From Eucommia ulmoides (taxonomy: Eukaryota > Streptophyta > Magnoliopsida > Garryales > Eucommiaceae): a DNA stretch of 64,000 nucleotides. Each line of letters begins with the position of its first letter. The stretch's first letter is position 1. Positions 9,698 through 21,136 of this stretch are shown here, one piece after another. A program made the translations under genes and the position numbers. The notes beneath the pieces were generated by a model. That model was not told the DNA's origin, did no database searches, and saw nothing but the letters and a program-made list of their open reading frames with translations. The DNA lies in contig CM028326.1 of the NCBI GenBank assembly GCA_016647705.1, positions 21,095,901 to 21,159,900 on the forward strand, given 5' to 3'.

Positions 9698-11831
9698 TGT
9701 TGGCCCAGTGGAATACCTAAGAGGGGGTGAATTAAGTAATTAAAAATTTATCAGAATAAACTTTTAATAAATCAAATAATTAATTTTAATCCTAAATTAA
9801 TTATTATCTTTATATCATAGCGGAATTAAATAATTAACTAAGTGCACACTAAATAACAAAAATAAACACAGTAAATATTGCAGCACACCAAGATATATCT
9901 TGATTCACCAAGCTACTCTTGACTAATCCAGTCTTCCAAGCCCCACGGAGATTCACACTCACTAATACTCAAGATCCTTTTAAAGGTAGGAACCAAACTC
10001 TCACACCGATTCTTTTACAGGCTCAGAATCAACCTTTACAATATTTTTTTCCTAGGTTAAGGAAGAACCTCTACTTTTTGCAGGCTAAAGAATAACCTAA
10101 TTCTTTTTAACACTAAGACCAAAGAATCAAAATTTACCAATCACTCCAAATATCCTTTTACTCGGTAAGGATTAAACCGTTACAAATTTCACTAAAAAAC
10201 ACAATTCTATCCAGGAAAAATCACTACCTCAATCTCTTTACAAAAAGAGACTGAAAATCGACTACCCTTGATTAAATACTCCCAATAGTATTTAACCCAT
10301 CACACTACTCACTAATACAAATTGATAAACAAAAAATTTCACTTGGAGCTTCTACCACCCTAGATGAATAATAACTCGATTAATATCCCAAATCTAGTGA
10401 TAGAAAAATGTGAGATTGAAAATTTGATTTTAAACAAGATATGGGTAGCAAATAATTGAACACGTAATCAGATTCAAGAAATTGTTTATAAAACTTTTCT
10501 TCAATAAAAATTAGAAACAATTTCTAAGATCAATTTCCAAAAGATAAACAAGTAATGCAATAATAGAATATAATTGGAAAGATCTCACCCAGAATCCACA
10601 GAAAGAATAATTAGAACGATGTAACTTCAAATCCGATAGCAGCAAAGATTAATAGCAATTGATCTTCAAGATCGCCTCTGAGAATAGCTCACGCAATATC
10701 TCAGAATAATAAATCTTATCAAAGCTCACAAAATGATCTTAACTCTTTTTGCTCTCTTGATATTGATTGATGATTAGTTTCTATATATGAAAAACGCAGG
10801 TATTTATATAGGATAATGAAATCAGCCTTCTAACGGCTAGTTTTCACTTATCAAGACATTTAAATGCTCTCTTAGACCCCTTATATCATTATGACTTCAT
10901 TTGGGTTTAATTAACTTAATAATGACTTGTTAAATCTTTCAATTAAGTCCTCCAAATATTTCTCAATCTCAATTAATTAGAATAGAATCAATTTTATGTA
11001 CCAAATTGAGAAACATTAAAAATTAATGAACCAAATCAATGGGATTTAAACATTAGGTGAAGCATATCTTAAATATAATAATATTCCCGAAATCTCTCTC
11101 AAATCCTAACAAAAAATGGCTACTTTTGGATATAATTTCGGAATCCACAGTATCCTGAAACATCTCCCTAAGTCAACCGACCAGTCGACTGTTGGATTCA
11201 AGATCAAAGCTACTGCGTTCATCGGTCGACCTACCTATCGACTTGGAGATTCAGAGAGTTCAATTTATCTTCACCGGTCGACCTACTTGTCGACTTTGAG
11301 ATATAGAGAGTTCAGTTTCTCTTCACTGGACAACCTGCCTGTTGACTTAGAGATACAGGTTGTTTCTGCTGCTTGGTCTGGTCGACCTACCAGTCGACTT
11401 ATGTCTGCTGGTTCTATTTTCTGAACTCGTTTTTAACTCTTTCCTTTTTACGTTTTCGCTCTTTTAACCATTTTCTTTTCTAAATTAGCTCCACTAATTT
11501 CTTAAATTCCATTTTAGTCAATTAAAAATATTTCTTTTCAAAGCACATATTGGAGCAAATAAATTCACTTAATCAAAACAGACATAAATAATAAAACTTT
11601 TTGTGCCGTGTGTGTGTTCCTAATTAGGATATTAAGAGTTAAAATTCCCCTGAGTTATTTTCCCTAATTTATTCAAACTCTTAATTCTTCATCATCTTTG
11701 ACATCATCATTTAGCATCTATTTAATTTGCATCTTCATCACTGGAACTTAAATAACTGAAACACTCAATTAAACCGTTAGTTCCACCAAAACATCAACAC
11801 TTAATTGTTCATCAAAATCTTAGGATCAACA
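9698..11831. mobile_element. SIRE-like solo LTR (2134 bases), target duplication ACTTT
   Basis: It begins TGTTGGCCCAGTGGAATACC and ends GATCAACA. ACTTT flanks it on both sides (9693-9697 and 11832-11836). The empty site exists in related copies: the complement of about 27610-27665, and 50655-50705, read straight across. The opening with AAGAGGGGGTGAATT is typical of long Copia/SIRE LTRs. Only one LTR is left and there is no internal region, so this is a recombination product. Confidence 0.85.
11223..11430. repeat. 52-bp tandem repeat in the solo LTR
   Basis: Four units start near 11223, 11275, 11327 and 11379, each opening with a variant of GGTCGACCTACC and containing GAGAGTTCA in the better copies. 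A fifth short match (CCGACCAGTCGACTG) lies upstream at 11177. The array accounts for a plus-strand open frame at 11116-11424, which I do not regard as a gene. Confidence 0.8.
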
Positions 11832-12246
11832 ACTTTTACTAAAATCATACGTCAAGCATACAAAACACACATGAATGAGCTTTATGCTCGATCTCAATAA
11901 ACAATCAGGGGACAAACTTATCATTGGGTAATGGCCTAGATGAAGTAAAAAATCAGCACATAACAATAACTAACCTAAACACACATGCATACAATAAAAA
12001 TAATAAAACATAACGAACAATACTAACACATACTAAACATACTACACATCACCACCAAACTTAAAACGGGTAATGTCCACAACAACCCATCAGCGATCCC
12101 AATGAAAGCATAAAACATGATAATGAAGACGAGGGTTTAGAACACGTACTTGGGAGGCGAGAGAATCTCGCCTCCGAATCAAGTCGGCTGTAACGGACTT
12201 AGTTTATTTTTTACCTTGGGTTACCTCCCAAGAAGCGCTTGGTTTA

Positions 12247-13330
12247 TTATCTTTGGCTTGACATGGATAACGACTTGTCAAAGAGCGGCTTCTGCCCATA
12301 GTAAGTGTCGTACAACACCATATACGCATCTTGGTTTAGTACTCCCTCAAGACTGGTGAGATTTGACATTTTTCGGCTTGAACTTTCAACAACACTCCTC
12401 ACCGGCTCATATACTTGGTGGGTATGAAAGGACGTTGCTAATGGCAGCAAAAGACAAGTGAGCCACATCGGATCCTCATAGATATGATCGTCTTGGATCG
12501 GTGGTGGCATCACAATTTGGATCTCTAATAGTGAAGAATCACAATCGTCGATCCATGCTTGGGTTCCCGTTTTATTCGAATAATCATATTTGAACTTTCC
12601 CAAGCTCCTTCCGTTTATTTTCGGTTTCTCACGGTGGTTTTCACATGATATGGCATGTGTATCTTCCAGTGCCACCGTGTCTGACTCGGCTTCAATGAAG
12701 TAGATAAGTTGTTCGATTTACGTCTGAAGAGACGTTACGGTCGAATCAATTTCGGCACAGACCGTCTCAATATTGTCGAGACGATCCTCGTACTTATTGA
12801 TCCTGTCATTTGTTTCTCTCCAAAATGTCTGAGTCTCCCCCATAAATTAAGCTAATATCTCCTTCTAGGGGGAAAGACTCCTCCTCTTGGACCGGGGTGT
12901 CAATCTATGGCATCGTAGTATTGAAATAGTCTCCCACGCTTTGGTGACTTGGTGAATAATTCCAACTTTGATAATCAAAGGCCACCAATTCGTCCAACGA
13001 CCAAAAGGCTTAATTTGTGGTTAGATCGTAGAAGAAGGTGGTATCGTTTCCTCCTTCCACGCACGTTCTGGTTGTGGCTTGTAACCCGTCGAGAAAATTC
13101 AGAGGTTGACACTCCCTCGGAAAACCATGATTCAAAAACCAGAACAGTAATTCCTTGTATCGATCCCTAACACTATAAACGTCTCAAAATCCCATTAAAA
13201 GAAATGCATCAATACTTGTTGATCTAGCATCTTCAAGTACCCTGCATAAGAAATAGAAAACAAAACTGCAAACAAAAAAAGTTATAAACAAAAGAAATGC
13301 CTAAATTAAAATTAAGTTATTTAATCACAA
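12247..13330 (-). pseudogene. gag-like frame of A1 (C-terminal part readable)
   Basis: The readable part is 12247-12675 on the minus strand and includes PPPIQDDHIYEDPMWLTC and a C-terminus VLYDTYYGQKPLFD. Both segments recur in A3 (51109-51525) and A4 (26156-27142). Upstream, a degraded stretch matches the SLETQIGQL-type segment seen in A4, characteristic of Athila/Ty3 Gag. Stops and frameshifts break it above 12675. No protease or zinc knuckle is seen. It is read as a Gag-derived protein of a non-autonomous element; its function is unknown. Confidence 0.7.
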
Positions 13331-13349
13331 TATCAACAACAATCTAAAA

Positions 13350-13378
13350 CACAATCCCCGGCAATAGTGCCAAAAACT
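13350..13378 (-). other. Primer-binding site region of A1
   Basis: Immediately inside the 5' LTR the minus strand reads TGGCACTATTGCCGGGGATT. This resembles the TGGCGCCGTTGCCGGGGA site of Athila-type elements, which from memory pairs with tRNA-Asp. The A3 counterpart at about 52196-52222 is more diverged. Confidence 0.7.
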
Positions 13379-14340
13379 TGGTAGCGCATAGATACGTCGC
13401 TATTTTCACCGAAAGTGTATGGGTCAAGTTTTAGTAAAGTGGGAAGAGTAAGGGTTGTCGTATCTACAGGGATTGGTTGAGATTGTCATTGAGTACTATA
13501 ATTATCATAACCTAACTTTATTTAGGCGACTAAAAAAAAAATTTGTTTATAATAAAATATACTAATACTAAGTTAATTAATCTAATTATACTAATATTAC
13601 TAATATAGACGTCTATGGGAGTAAATTGCCTAGGGATTAATTTCATCCACTTAAACATGTCCATTTCAATCTAGTTTACATTAATGGTGTTCATCCTATC
13701 CGATAATCTCGGTATCAAAATATCACTCATTACCTCTCCCGAGTGTAAAGTAAGTGAATATGTGATTTCGTGTCAACGCTGAAGTCCCTCTCGAGCATCT
13801 AAACGACACTTGGCCACATGAGTCTCACCCCAACATCACGGATTGCACACTTTCTAACTCCCTCCTGGGTTATTAGATCGTCGCTTTGTGTTTAACCCTA
13901 GTCCGAATTAGGGGTTATCTCTCTTGAGCATCAAACCCTATATTCTCCATATATCACAACAAACATATAAACATGACAAAACGGTAAACACAATCGGATA
14001 AACACGAACAATCGTTAACAAAACATCAATTTATTCAAACAACATTTTCGTGGAGTCAATCGCTCCCTAGACAATATATATTTAGTTGCACATGGCCATG
14101 TCCCTATATACAATGAAATACAAGCTAAACATATACAAATACAAACAAGCGTTTGAGAATAAAAGAGATAAACAAAAGAGTTTAGCCTTTATCTGAAGAT
14201 GTGACGGTTCCACGTCCGTGATTTCCACTCTGAGCTTGATTTCTCTTCTTGAATTTGTGATCTCTCCTTGTTGGTATGACCTTGGAGCTCTCAAGGGACT
14301 CCCAAAATGTTCTAGGGTGTTTGGAAGAAGATGAGATGAT
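13379..14340 (-). repeat. Truncated 5' LTR of A1
   Basis: It matches the first about 960 bases of the 3' LTR at 7189-8549 (plus-strand order). It stops at GAGATGATATA, where B1 LTR sequence begins. The missing roughly 400 bases include the palindrome zone and the LTR end. Confidence 0.85.
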
Positions 14341-14788
14341 ATAAGTTAATCTGGTATATGAAGAAAGTTGTACACATATTCAATTATCCATATTGCTAGT
14401 GATATCTTCTATTTTTATAGGCTCTGAGATATGTTTCCGTTACTTTGGAGTGGTCTCCACTTCCTTGATATGCTCCCAACGACTTAGAAGATAACCAATA
14501 TCCCCATGATCTCAGGGGAGATCTCTGTAAGGGTCCCCATTAATTATGGGCCGTTACAGTCAATATAACACATCTCTTCAAGTGTAGGGGAGTTGTTCAT
14601 GTTGAGTTGACCTATTAGTTCCTTGGCCTTTGATACTGTGGGTTTGAGTACACCCAAATATGGGCCTGTTATGCTTCAGCCCAGATAACCCATTGGGTCT
14701 GTCTGTTCCGGATCAAATTTCATATCTGATCTGACCCATTTAAGGCTAAATACTTATGTCAGTTATGAGACAGAGTTTTCCCATATCA
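14341..14788 (-). repeat. 3' LTR of B1 (truncated)
   Basis: It aligns with 24019-24529 from AAGTTAATCTGGTATATG to CCCATATCA. It lacks about 75 bases present in the other LTR (24348-24418). The adjoining minus-strand purine tract AAGTCAAGAGGGAAAA at 14789-14804 is the PPT. Confidence 0.82.
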
Positions 14789-14940
14789 TTTTCCCTCTTG
14801 ACTTTTGCGGCGATTCAAGAGAAGAGAGGTGAAAGATCACTTCTATTTCATGTAAGTTCTTTTTCTCCCTTAATCCTTTAGTAACACTTATATTCTTCAT
14901 ATTTCTTTTATATTTTGATTACCGTTTTCCTTATTATAAA

Positions 14941-16263
14941 ATGTCATTGAGTCAATCGAATAGTCCTATCGAAGATGGTTTATCATCAAATCCTATAATG
15001 GAACAGATGACGACGGCTTAGACTACTCGGTCCTCCAATCCATCAGAAAACAAAGAGGATCATGGTGCAAGCAAATTTCCACAGGAATGGCTTTCACCAT
15101 TTAGGGAACAATACTGCATTCCTTCATCGATGTTGATTAGGGTTTTGTCTGAGGACGAACGTCCTCATGGCGCTAAGGAAAACGAAATATGTCTTTATCT
15201 ATGGATATTTGAATACGGACTCACTCTTCCTTTTTTCCTATTTCTTCGTAATCGTTTTTGTCAAATGAAGATTGCTCCTGCCCAGTTAACTCCAAGTGGT
15301 TTTCACCTAACTATGGGAGCCATTACCCTTTCTAGAATAAATGAGGTACCTCTCATTGTCGATATGATTAGGAGTATTGGACACCTTAAATTCCACACTA
15401 GTACCAAAAGATATTACCTTTTACTTCCCCAAACGTTTTTGTTCCTCACCGATCTTCCAGCTAAAGTAAGGGACTGGCAACCATGGTACCTCTTTTTCTC
15501 TAGTGATTAGGAATTCCTACCTGAAGAGGTGGAGAAACCCTTAATTGTGTCGAGGCGCTTCAATACCCCAAGTAATTTCCTATTATTCACTTAACAGTCT
15601 GTTTCCTATTTGAAATTTTGCTTAAGTGATATTAATCTTCTTTCTGGGATTTCAAATACAGGTGATAGTGCTTGTCAAAGTCTCGGTCTCACATCTAGAA
15701 TCAAGGAAGAATTAGAAAAATTGTTGGCCCCAACAGAGCGTTCTTACAAAGAATTAACTCATCGTCCATTTAACAAGCCTGGAATGGATCTATCCTGCTT
15801 TAACGAATTGGCCGAGCTTTAACTAGGCATAAAGAAGAGGAAAAGGCTAGCCAAAAATCTCACCAAAAAGACTGGACAATCGTCAACCCAACCTGAATCC
15901 ACTACTACCGCTAATTCGGCTATCCCTTATTCTGCTGAAACTTTTGCTAACCCAGAAGTCCATCAGCCAATCCTTCATGATGAACCAAAAGTTATTGTGT
16001 CAGATGATGACTCTCAGCTTCTAAGCGTACGTAGACGGAGAATAATTTCGGTTACAATCCCTCCTCCGATAACCCCCAGCTCACAAGCATATGAGGGACC
16101 ATAATCTGTTTCAAGATCAGTCGATATTCCTATTATCGATCCTCCTTCCATCAGTTGTCAGACTTTCCTAGCCCTCGCTGCTAGAGAGAGGACTTCCAGC
16201 GGGTGGTATATGATAAAGCAGCAAATTTGCCAACAAGGGATTTGTCATCAGCACGACAACTAG
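14941..16263 (+). pseudogene. Antisense extra ORF (aORF) of B1, plant 'putative gypsy-type transposon' domain
   Basis: It runs opposite to pol between pol and the 3' LTR. Exon 1 is 14941-15571 and exon 2 starts at 15662 after a 90-base GT-AG intron; the A|GT join keeps the frame. The order of segments, ENEICLYLWIFEYGLTLPFF then MKIAPAQLTPSGFHLTMGAI, resembles the N-terminal domain catalogued as Transposase_28 (PF04195) and seen in Tat-lineage aORFs. After the intron comes CQSLGLTSRIKEE, matched in B2. One frame holds throughout but carries in-frame stops at 15019, 15508, 15820 and about 16101, so the copy is dead. A GTAAGT near 14850 suggests a leader intron. The biochemical role of aORF proteins is not established. 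The 3' end is approximate. Confidence 0.75.
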
Positions 16264-16545
16264 GTTAAAAAAGTTGAACTAGTTATGAATTATCTGTTAG
16301 GCTTATGACAGTAGGTCGAATCGATACAATTCCTTTGTTGCAAGAAAAATTCCATATGATAACCAGTCTCAATCCCACCAATAAGGTAAATTTTCTGGCT
16401 ACTTCTGATGAATGAATTTGGTTATATAAAATAGATAATGGAAATGAAGTCTTTTTCATACTGTAAGTGATTTGAACAACGTCACCTAAAGTTTGGTTGT
16501 CTTGTATTATGAACATTTGCTGACTTGGTGACATAACTGGGCTTA

Positions 16546-16850
16546 GTTAAATTTTGAGTTTGAGAACTCGGTTGTTTGTTGGGCTGAGGTGCCTAGTTAA
16601 TTGCTGAGCTCCCATGCTCAGTTAAACTATGAGTTTGAGAGCTCAGTCGTTTGCGGGCCTGAGGTGCCCAATTAATTGTTGAGCTCACATGCTCAGTTAA
16701 ACTTTGAGTTTGAGAACTTAATTGTTTGCTGGGTTGAGGTACCCAGTTAATTGTTGAGCTCACATGCTCAGTTAAACTCTGAACTTGAGAACTTAGTTGT
16801 TTACTGGGCTGAGGTGCCTAGATAATTGCTGAGCTTACATGCTCAACTAT
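16546..16850. repeat. 75-bp tandem repeat, four units
   Basis: Units begin with GTTAAA at 16546, 16621, 16696 and 16771, exactly 75 bases apart. Each includes TTGAGTTTGAGAACT-like and GGGCTGAGGTGCC-like blocks and ends in GCTGAGCTCACATGCTCA. The array lies between the aORF and the pol end. B2 has an unrelated-looking 84-bp array at the same place. Confidence 0.9.
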
Positions 16851-17040
16851 CTATAGCACACTTACTTTGAATTGTTAAGTGTTTAGAAAATGGAAAAGCA
16901 CAATAATGCAATGATAAATGATTACAAATTGGAAGGAGAGAAAATTTATTTTCTTTATTCAAAGTGTTTGCTCAAAACAAAATAGAATAATTTCAAGATA
17001 CTGAATTAAAAACATAAATTCAGAAAAAATAATCAAGAAT

Positions 17041-18404
17041 TCATACGAAATACTTGCATAGATGGGAGATATTCCAGGGTCTGGGGATTGCTACTCCATT
17101 AAGATTTTCAAACCAATAGGTTTCTGGTTTGTTTATTTTAGTTACACGGTAAGGACCTTCCTAGTTTGGAACCAGTTTTCCTAAGCGAGCTTCTGGGCAA
17201 TGAGACATTACCCTCCGAAGTACCAGGTCTTAAACGATGAAGTATTGTGGATGGACTGCATGATTGAACATTTGTGCCATCCTTGACTTGTTGGTTGATA
17301 TCCGCATCAGTTCCCTGTCTCACTTATCTTCTAGCTGGTCTATTTCTCTCGTATGAGTTCTTCATTTTCCACCAGATTGATTGTATCGTCTCTTTTGGAT
17401 AACATCCCTATCTTTACTGGAACGACAACTTCAGTTTCATAAGTTAGAGAGAATGGTGTTTCTCCAGTTGTAAATGTTGGGGTGGTACGATGATCCCATA
17501 GTACACTAGGGAATTCTTTCACCCATTTTCCTTTGGCATCATCTAGTTATTTCTTGAGCGCCTCTTTGATGGAATGATTTGTCACCTCTACTTGCCCGTT
17601 AGCTTGTGGATATGCTGGACTGGATGTCTGACGTTGAATTTTTAGCTCGTTGTACATCCAAGCTACTTTACATTCGGTAAAAAGTGTCCCATTGTCAGGA
17701 TTGAGAATTGCAGGTATGCCAAAACGACAGATGATATTTTTCCAAAGAAAATTCTTTACTCTGTTCTCTCCTACTGTTGCGAATACCTCTGCTTCGACCC
17801 ACTTGGTGAAATAATCAATTACCACCAATAGGTACTTTTTGTTTCTAGGTGTTGGTGTAAATGGCCCCAACACATCTATTCTCTACTGAGCAAAAGGCCA
17901 TGGGCTGATTATTGGAGTTTGTTGTCGAGTAGGAACTTTAATGTCGTTGGAGAATCGTTGGCATTTGTCACACTTTATGACATACTCTTGTGCATCAGCG
18001 CTCTTAGCTGGCCAGTAATACCCCACTCTCAACACTTTATGTGCCAAGGTTCTTCCCTCTTGGTAGTTCCCATATACTCCTTCATGTATTTCTTGTAGGA
18101 CGTAGTTTACTTCTTTTGGACCTAAACAGAGCAACAACAGTTGGGAAAAAGATCGTTTATACAATTTATCATTGGTTAACACATACCTTGACAATTTGTA
18201 TAAGACTTTCGTGGTAGTGTCCTTGTTTTCTGGTAGAACTCTCTCTTTCAAATATTGAACTATAGGGTTTCTCCAATCTTCTTCTTGATCCAGCTGGCCT
18301 ATGTATGCATATTGGCTAACTGGGGTGACAACGGACGGTTGATCAAGGAATTCCACTAATTCAGATTTCTGATCTGGCCCTAAAGTAGAGGCTAATATAG
18401 ACAA
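17041..18404 (-). pseudogene. Integrase region of B1
   Basis: In protein order there is an HHCC-type zinc finger (HEGVYGNY ... CDKCQRF), the catalytic core (VVIDYFTKWVEAE, then PDNGTLF, then PQANGQVEVTN, supplying the D, D and E residues) and a C-terminus ending near PRPWNISHLCKY at about 17041-17110. The second zinc-finger histidine is replaced by tyrosine (GNY instead of GNH). Stops at 17881-17883 and around 17523-17546, plus frame changes after about 17340, break the reading. The family inserts element DNA into the host genome; this copy cannot. Confidence 0.85.
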
Positions 18405-19211
18405 GGCGTCTGCCTTGGTGTTTTCAGCCCTTGTGATGGCCTCAAAGTTGCAGTTCTAGAATAGGGAGGTTAGCTCTTTCACTTTTTCAGCATAAAGTCG
18501 CAACCTTTCTCTATTACTGATGAGCAACCCGTTAATTTGGTTAACCATCAATTGGGAGTCTGATTTTACCTCCAAATGGTGGGCCCCCATTTCCCTTGCA
18601 AGAGTCAACCCAATAATTATAGCTTCGTACTCAGCTTTATTGTTGGAGGTCTGGAAATAGAGTTGTACCGTTTTTTCAAGCTAATCTTCTTCGGGCGTTT
18701 GTAGAACTATTCCTATACCACACCCTTTCATGTTTGAAGCACCATCAACCCACAGCTTCCATGGAGCAATGGATAGGGAAGTCGCTTCCTCGTTCGATGG
18801 AGAGGTAAACTCAACAATGAAGTTAGCCAAAGTTTGTCCTTTGATTGCTGCCCCAGGCTTGTATTTAATGAAGAACTCGCCAAGTTCCATAGCCCACTAC
18901 ATAAGGTGACCAAAAGATTCTGGTCTGTACATTACCGCTCGGAGTTAGTACGAGGTCAGCAGATTAATCACATTTTCTTGAAAATATGGTCTAAGTTTCC
19001 TTATCGCAGTTACTAAAGCCAAGTCCAGCTTTTCCAACTCTGTATAATGAGGTTTTGCTGGAACTAATGATTTAATGATGTAGTACACTGGTCTTTGCTC
19101 TCCTGCGAGTTCTTGGACTAGTGCAACACTCACTGCTATAGGTGTCATTGCCAAATAGAGGTTTAACTCTTCTCCTGGATTTACTTTGGCCAACGTCTCC
19201 ATCGAGCCCAA
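18405..19211 (-). pseudogene. RNase H region of B1
   Basis: The minus strand encodes the RT-connection end (GEELNLYLAMTPIAVSVALV, then RPVYYIIKSL) and then RNase H with LWVDGASNMKGCGIGIV, containing the first catalytic aspartate. Stops near 18891-18900 and 18680 interrupt it. RNase H removes the RNA template during reverse transcription. Confidence 0.82.
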
Positions 19212-19647
19212 GCAATCTTTAATGGATTGAAGGGCATGCTCATAGTCATTATCTTATTAAAAGGTTTTATTTTCATTTAATATCTTGAAGAAATGGGTAT
19301 ACTTGTCGGTAAATTTTGAGATGAATCTGTTTAACGCCATTAATCTACCAATTAACACCTGGACTTCTATTATGGTTGCAGGAGATTTAAAATTTTTGAC
19401 AGTTTCTATCTGTTCAGAATCCATCATGATACCAAATTGGTTAACCGCAAAACCTAGGAATTTGCTAGATATGACACCAAAGACACACTTTTCAGGGTTC
19501 AACTTCATGTTATATTTTTTAAAAACAACAAAAGCCTTAGCCACATAGCTAAGGTGATCATTCTACCTAGAGCTTTCGATGAGTATATCGTCTATATAGA
19601 TCTCCATGGTAGCCCCAATAGGATCTTGGAAAATACGGTTCACCAAC

Positions 19648-21136
19648 TGGTAGCGCGTGAATACGTCGCTACTTTCACTCGCAAGTATACGAGGTCAAGT
19701 TTTAGTATAGATCGGGAGAGTTAGGGCTGTCGTGTCCACAAGGATTGGTTTTAACTATTATTGAGTACCGCGTTTATCATGACCTAACTTTATCTAGGCG
19801 AAAATAAATGTGTTTAAAATTAATAATATTAATACTAAGTTAATTAATCTAATTAAATTAACTATACTAATATTACTATGAGATGATTTAGGGAAAGTAT
19901 TGCCTAGGAATTAACTTTTGTTTACAAAAATGTGTTTGGTTTCGTTTTAGTTTACGTTAACGGTATTCGACTTATCCGACAATTTCAGTTCATAAACTCC
20001 CCTACTACCTTTCCTGAGTGTAAGATGAGGGATATAACGTGACTTCGTGTCAACGAAGAAGTCCCCATCAACGTCTTAACGACCCTAGGTCACGTGTGTC
20101 TCACCCCAATATCATTGATTGCACACAATCCAACTCCTGACCGGGTCATTGGATTGTTGTGTTGTGTTTACCCTATCGACAATATCAGTTCTAAAACTCC
20201 ACTGTCACCTCTCCCAAGTGTAAGACGGGGGAATACATGACTTCGAGTCAACGACGAAGTCTCCCTCAATGTCTTAATGACCCTAGGTCACATGAGTCTT
20301 GCCCCAACATCATCAATTGGCGTTATGTTTATTTTAGTCCGAATCTAGGGTTACCTAACCCGAGTATCAAACTCCGTATTCTCTGAATATTGAAATCTAA
20401 GCATAATAAATATAACAATATGATAAACACAATCAAAATAATGAAGAACAACCGCAAACGAAACACAAACTTAACAAAACAACATTTTCATAAATATATT
20501 AATCCCTAGACAAAAACCCATTTAGCTCATGGCCATAGTCGATTATACAATCAAACCTAAGCTAAACATGTTTAAACAATAATCCTAAGTTAAGAAATAA
20601 AAGAAGGAACAAGAGAAACTTAGCCTAGTCCGAAGATTTATCGCTAAAAATATTTTAAGATCGCTTCCCCTAAAATATACTATCCCTAATGGAGTTCTCA
20701 TGGATGGAGGTGAGGAGAGGAAGGGGTATTTATCGGGAAAATATCTGAAATAAATATCTAAATTTGTGTAGAGGTCACCGCTGCGGCGATGGGTAAGTCG
20801 ATTTATTAATCGCTTAGGCAGTAGAGTCAGTGGTGAATTCAGGACCATCCTGCAGTTTCATCGCCGCGACGGTGGATGTTCAGCAAGAAAATCAACTCTT
20901 TGCATTTTCACCGCCGCGGCGGTGGGCTTCTTTTTAGAATTTTGTCTCTGAGCTTGTTTTTCCACTGTTCTCGATCCGATATTATCGTTTAGCATTCGTT
21001 TTCATACTGTTTCACCCTACACATCTGATTTAATACAAAAAGAATAAAAACACATTAAAATATATTAAAACGTAATAAACGTACTCAAAAACTAATAATT
21101 TCGGTTTGAAAATATATAGGTAATTTACACCTATCA
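19648..21136 (-). mobile_element. Family A solo LTR in B1 RT, target duplication CCAAC
   Basis: It runs TGGTAGCGCGTGAATACG ... ACCTATCA (1489 bases). CCAAC flanks it at 19643-19647 and 21137-21141. It is longer than its relatives because of an internal tandem duplication. It contains a perfect 16-base palindrome, CACCGCCGCGGCGGTG, at 20909-20924. Confidence 0.9.
19975..20365. repeat. 198-bp tandem duplication within the solo LTR
   Basis: The block around GACTTCGTGTCAACG at 20041 recurs as GACTTCGAGTCAACG at 20239, 198 bases later. Flanking TCAGTT...AACTCC and GACCCTAGGTCAC text is shared. The other family A LTRs have only one copy, which explains the extra length here. Confidence 0.8.

Larger units (their letters stand above)
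7189..14340 (-). mobile_element. Family A element A1: pol-less LTR retrotransposon, 5' LTR truncated
   Basis: It runs on the minus strand. The 3' LTR is 7189-8549, then come the PPT, an internal region with a decayed gag-like frame, a PBS-like site next to 13379, and a 5' LTR cut off at 14340. A SIRE-like solo LTR (9698-11831) is nested inside. Without that insertion the internal region is about 2.7 kb, too short for pol, and no RT, RNase H or integrase motif is visible. The PBS, resembling TGGCGCCGTTGCCGGGGA, and the gag remnants point to a non-autonomous Athila-like Ty3 element. Confidence 0.85.

Noticed and set aside
11116..11424. 102-codon frame in the SIRE-like solo LTR
   Set aside because: It is explained by the 52-bp tandem repeat; there is no start context or homologue.
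17138..17323. 61-codon minus-strand frame at the pol end of B1
   Set aside because: It is a shadow frame; the adjacent frames give the expected integrase C-terminus (REGPYRV, PRPWNISHL).
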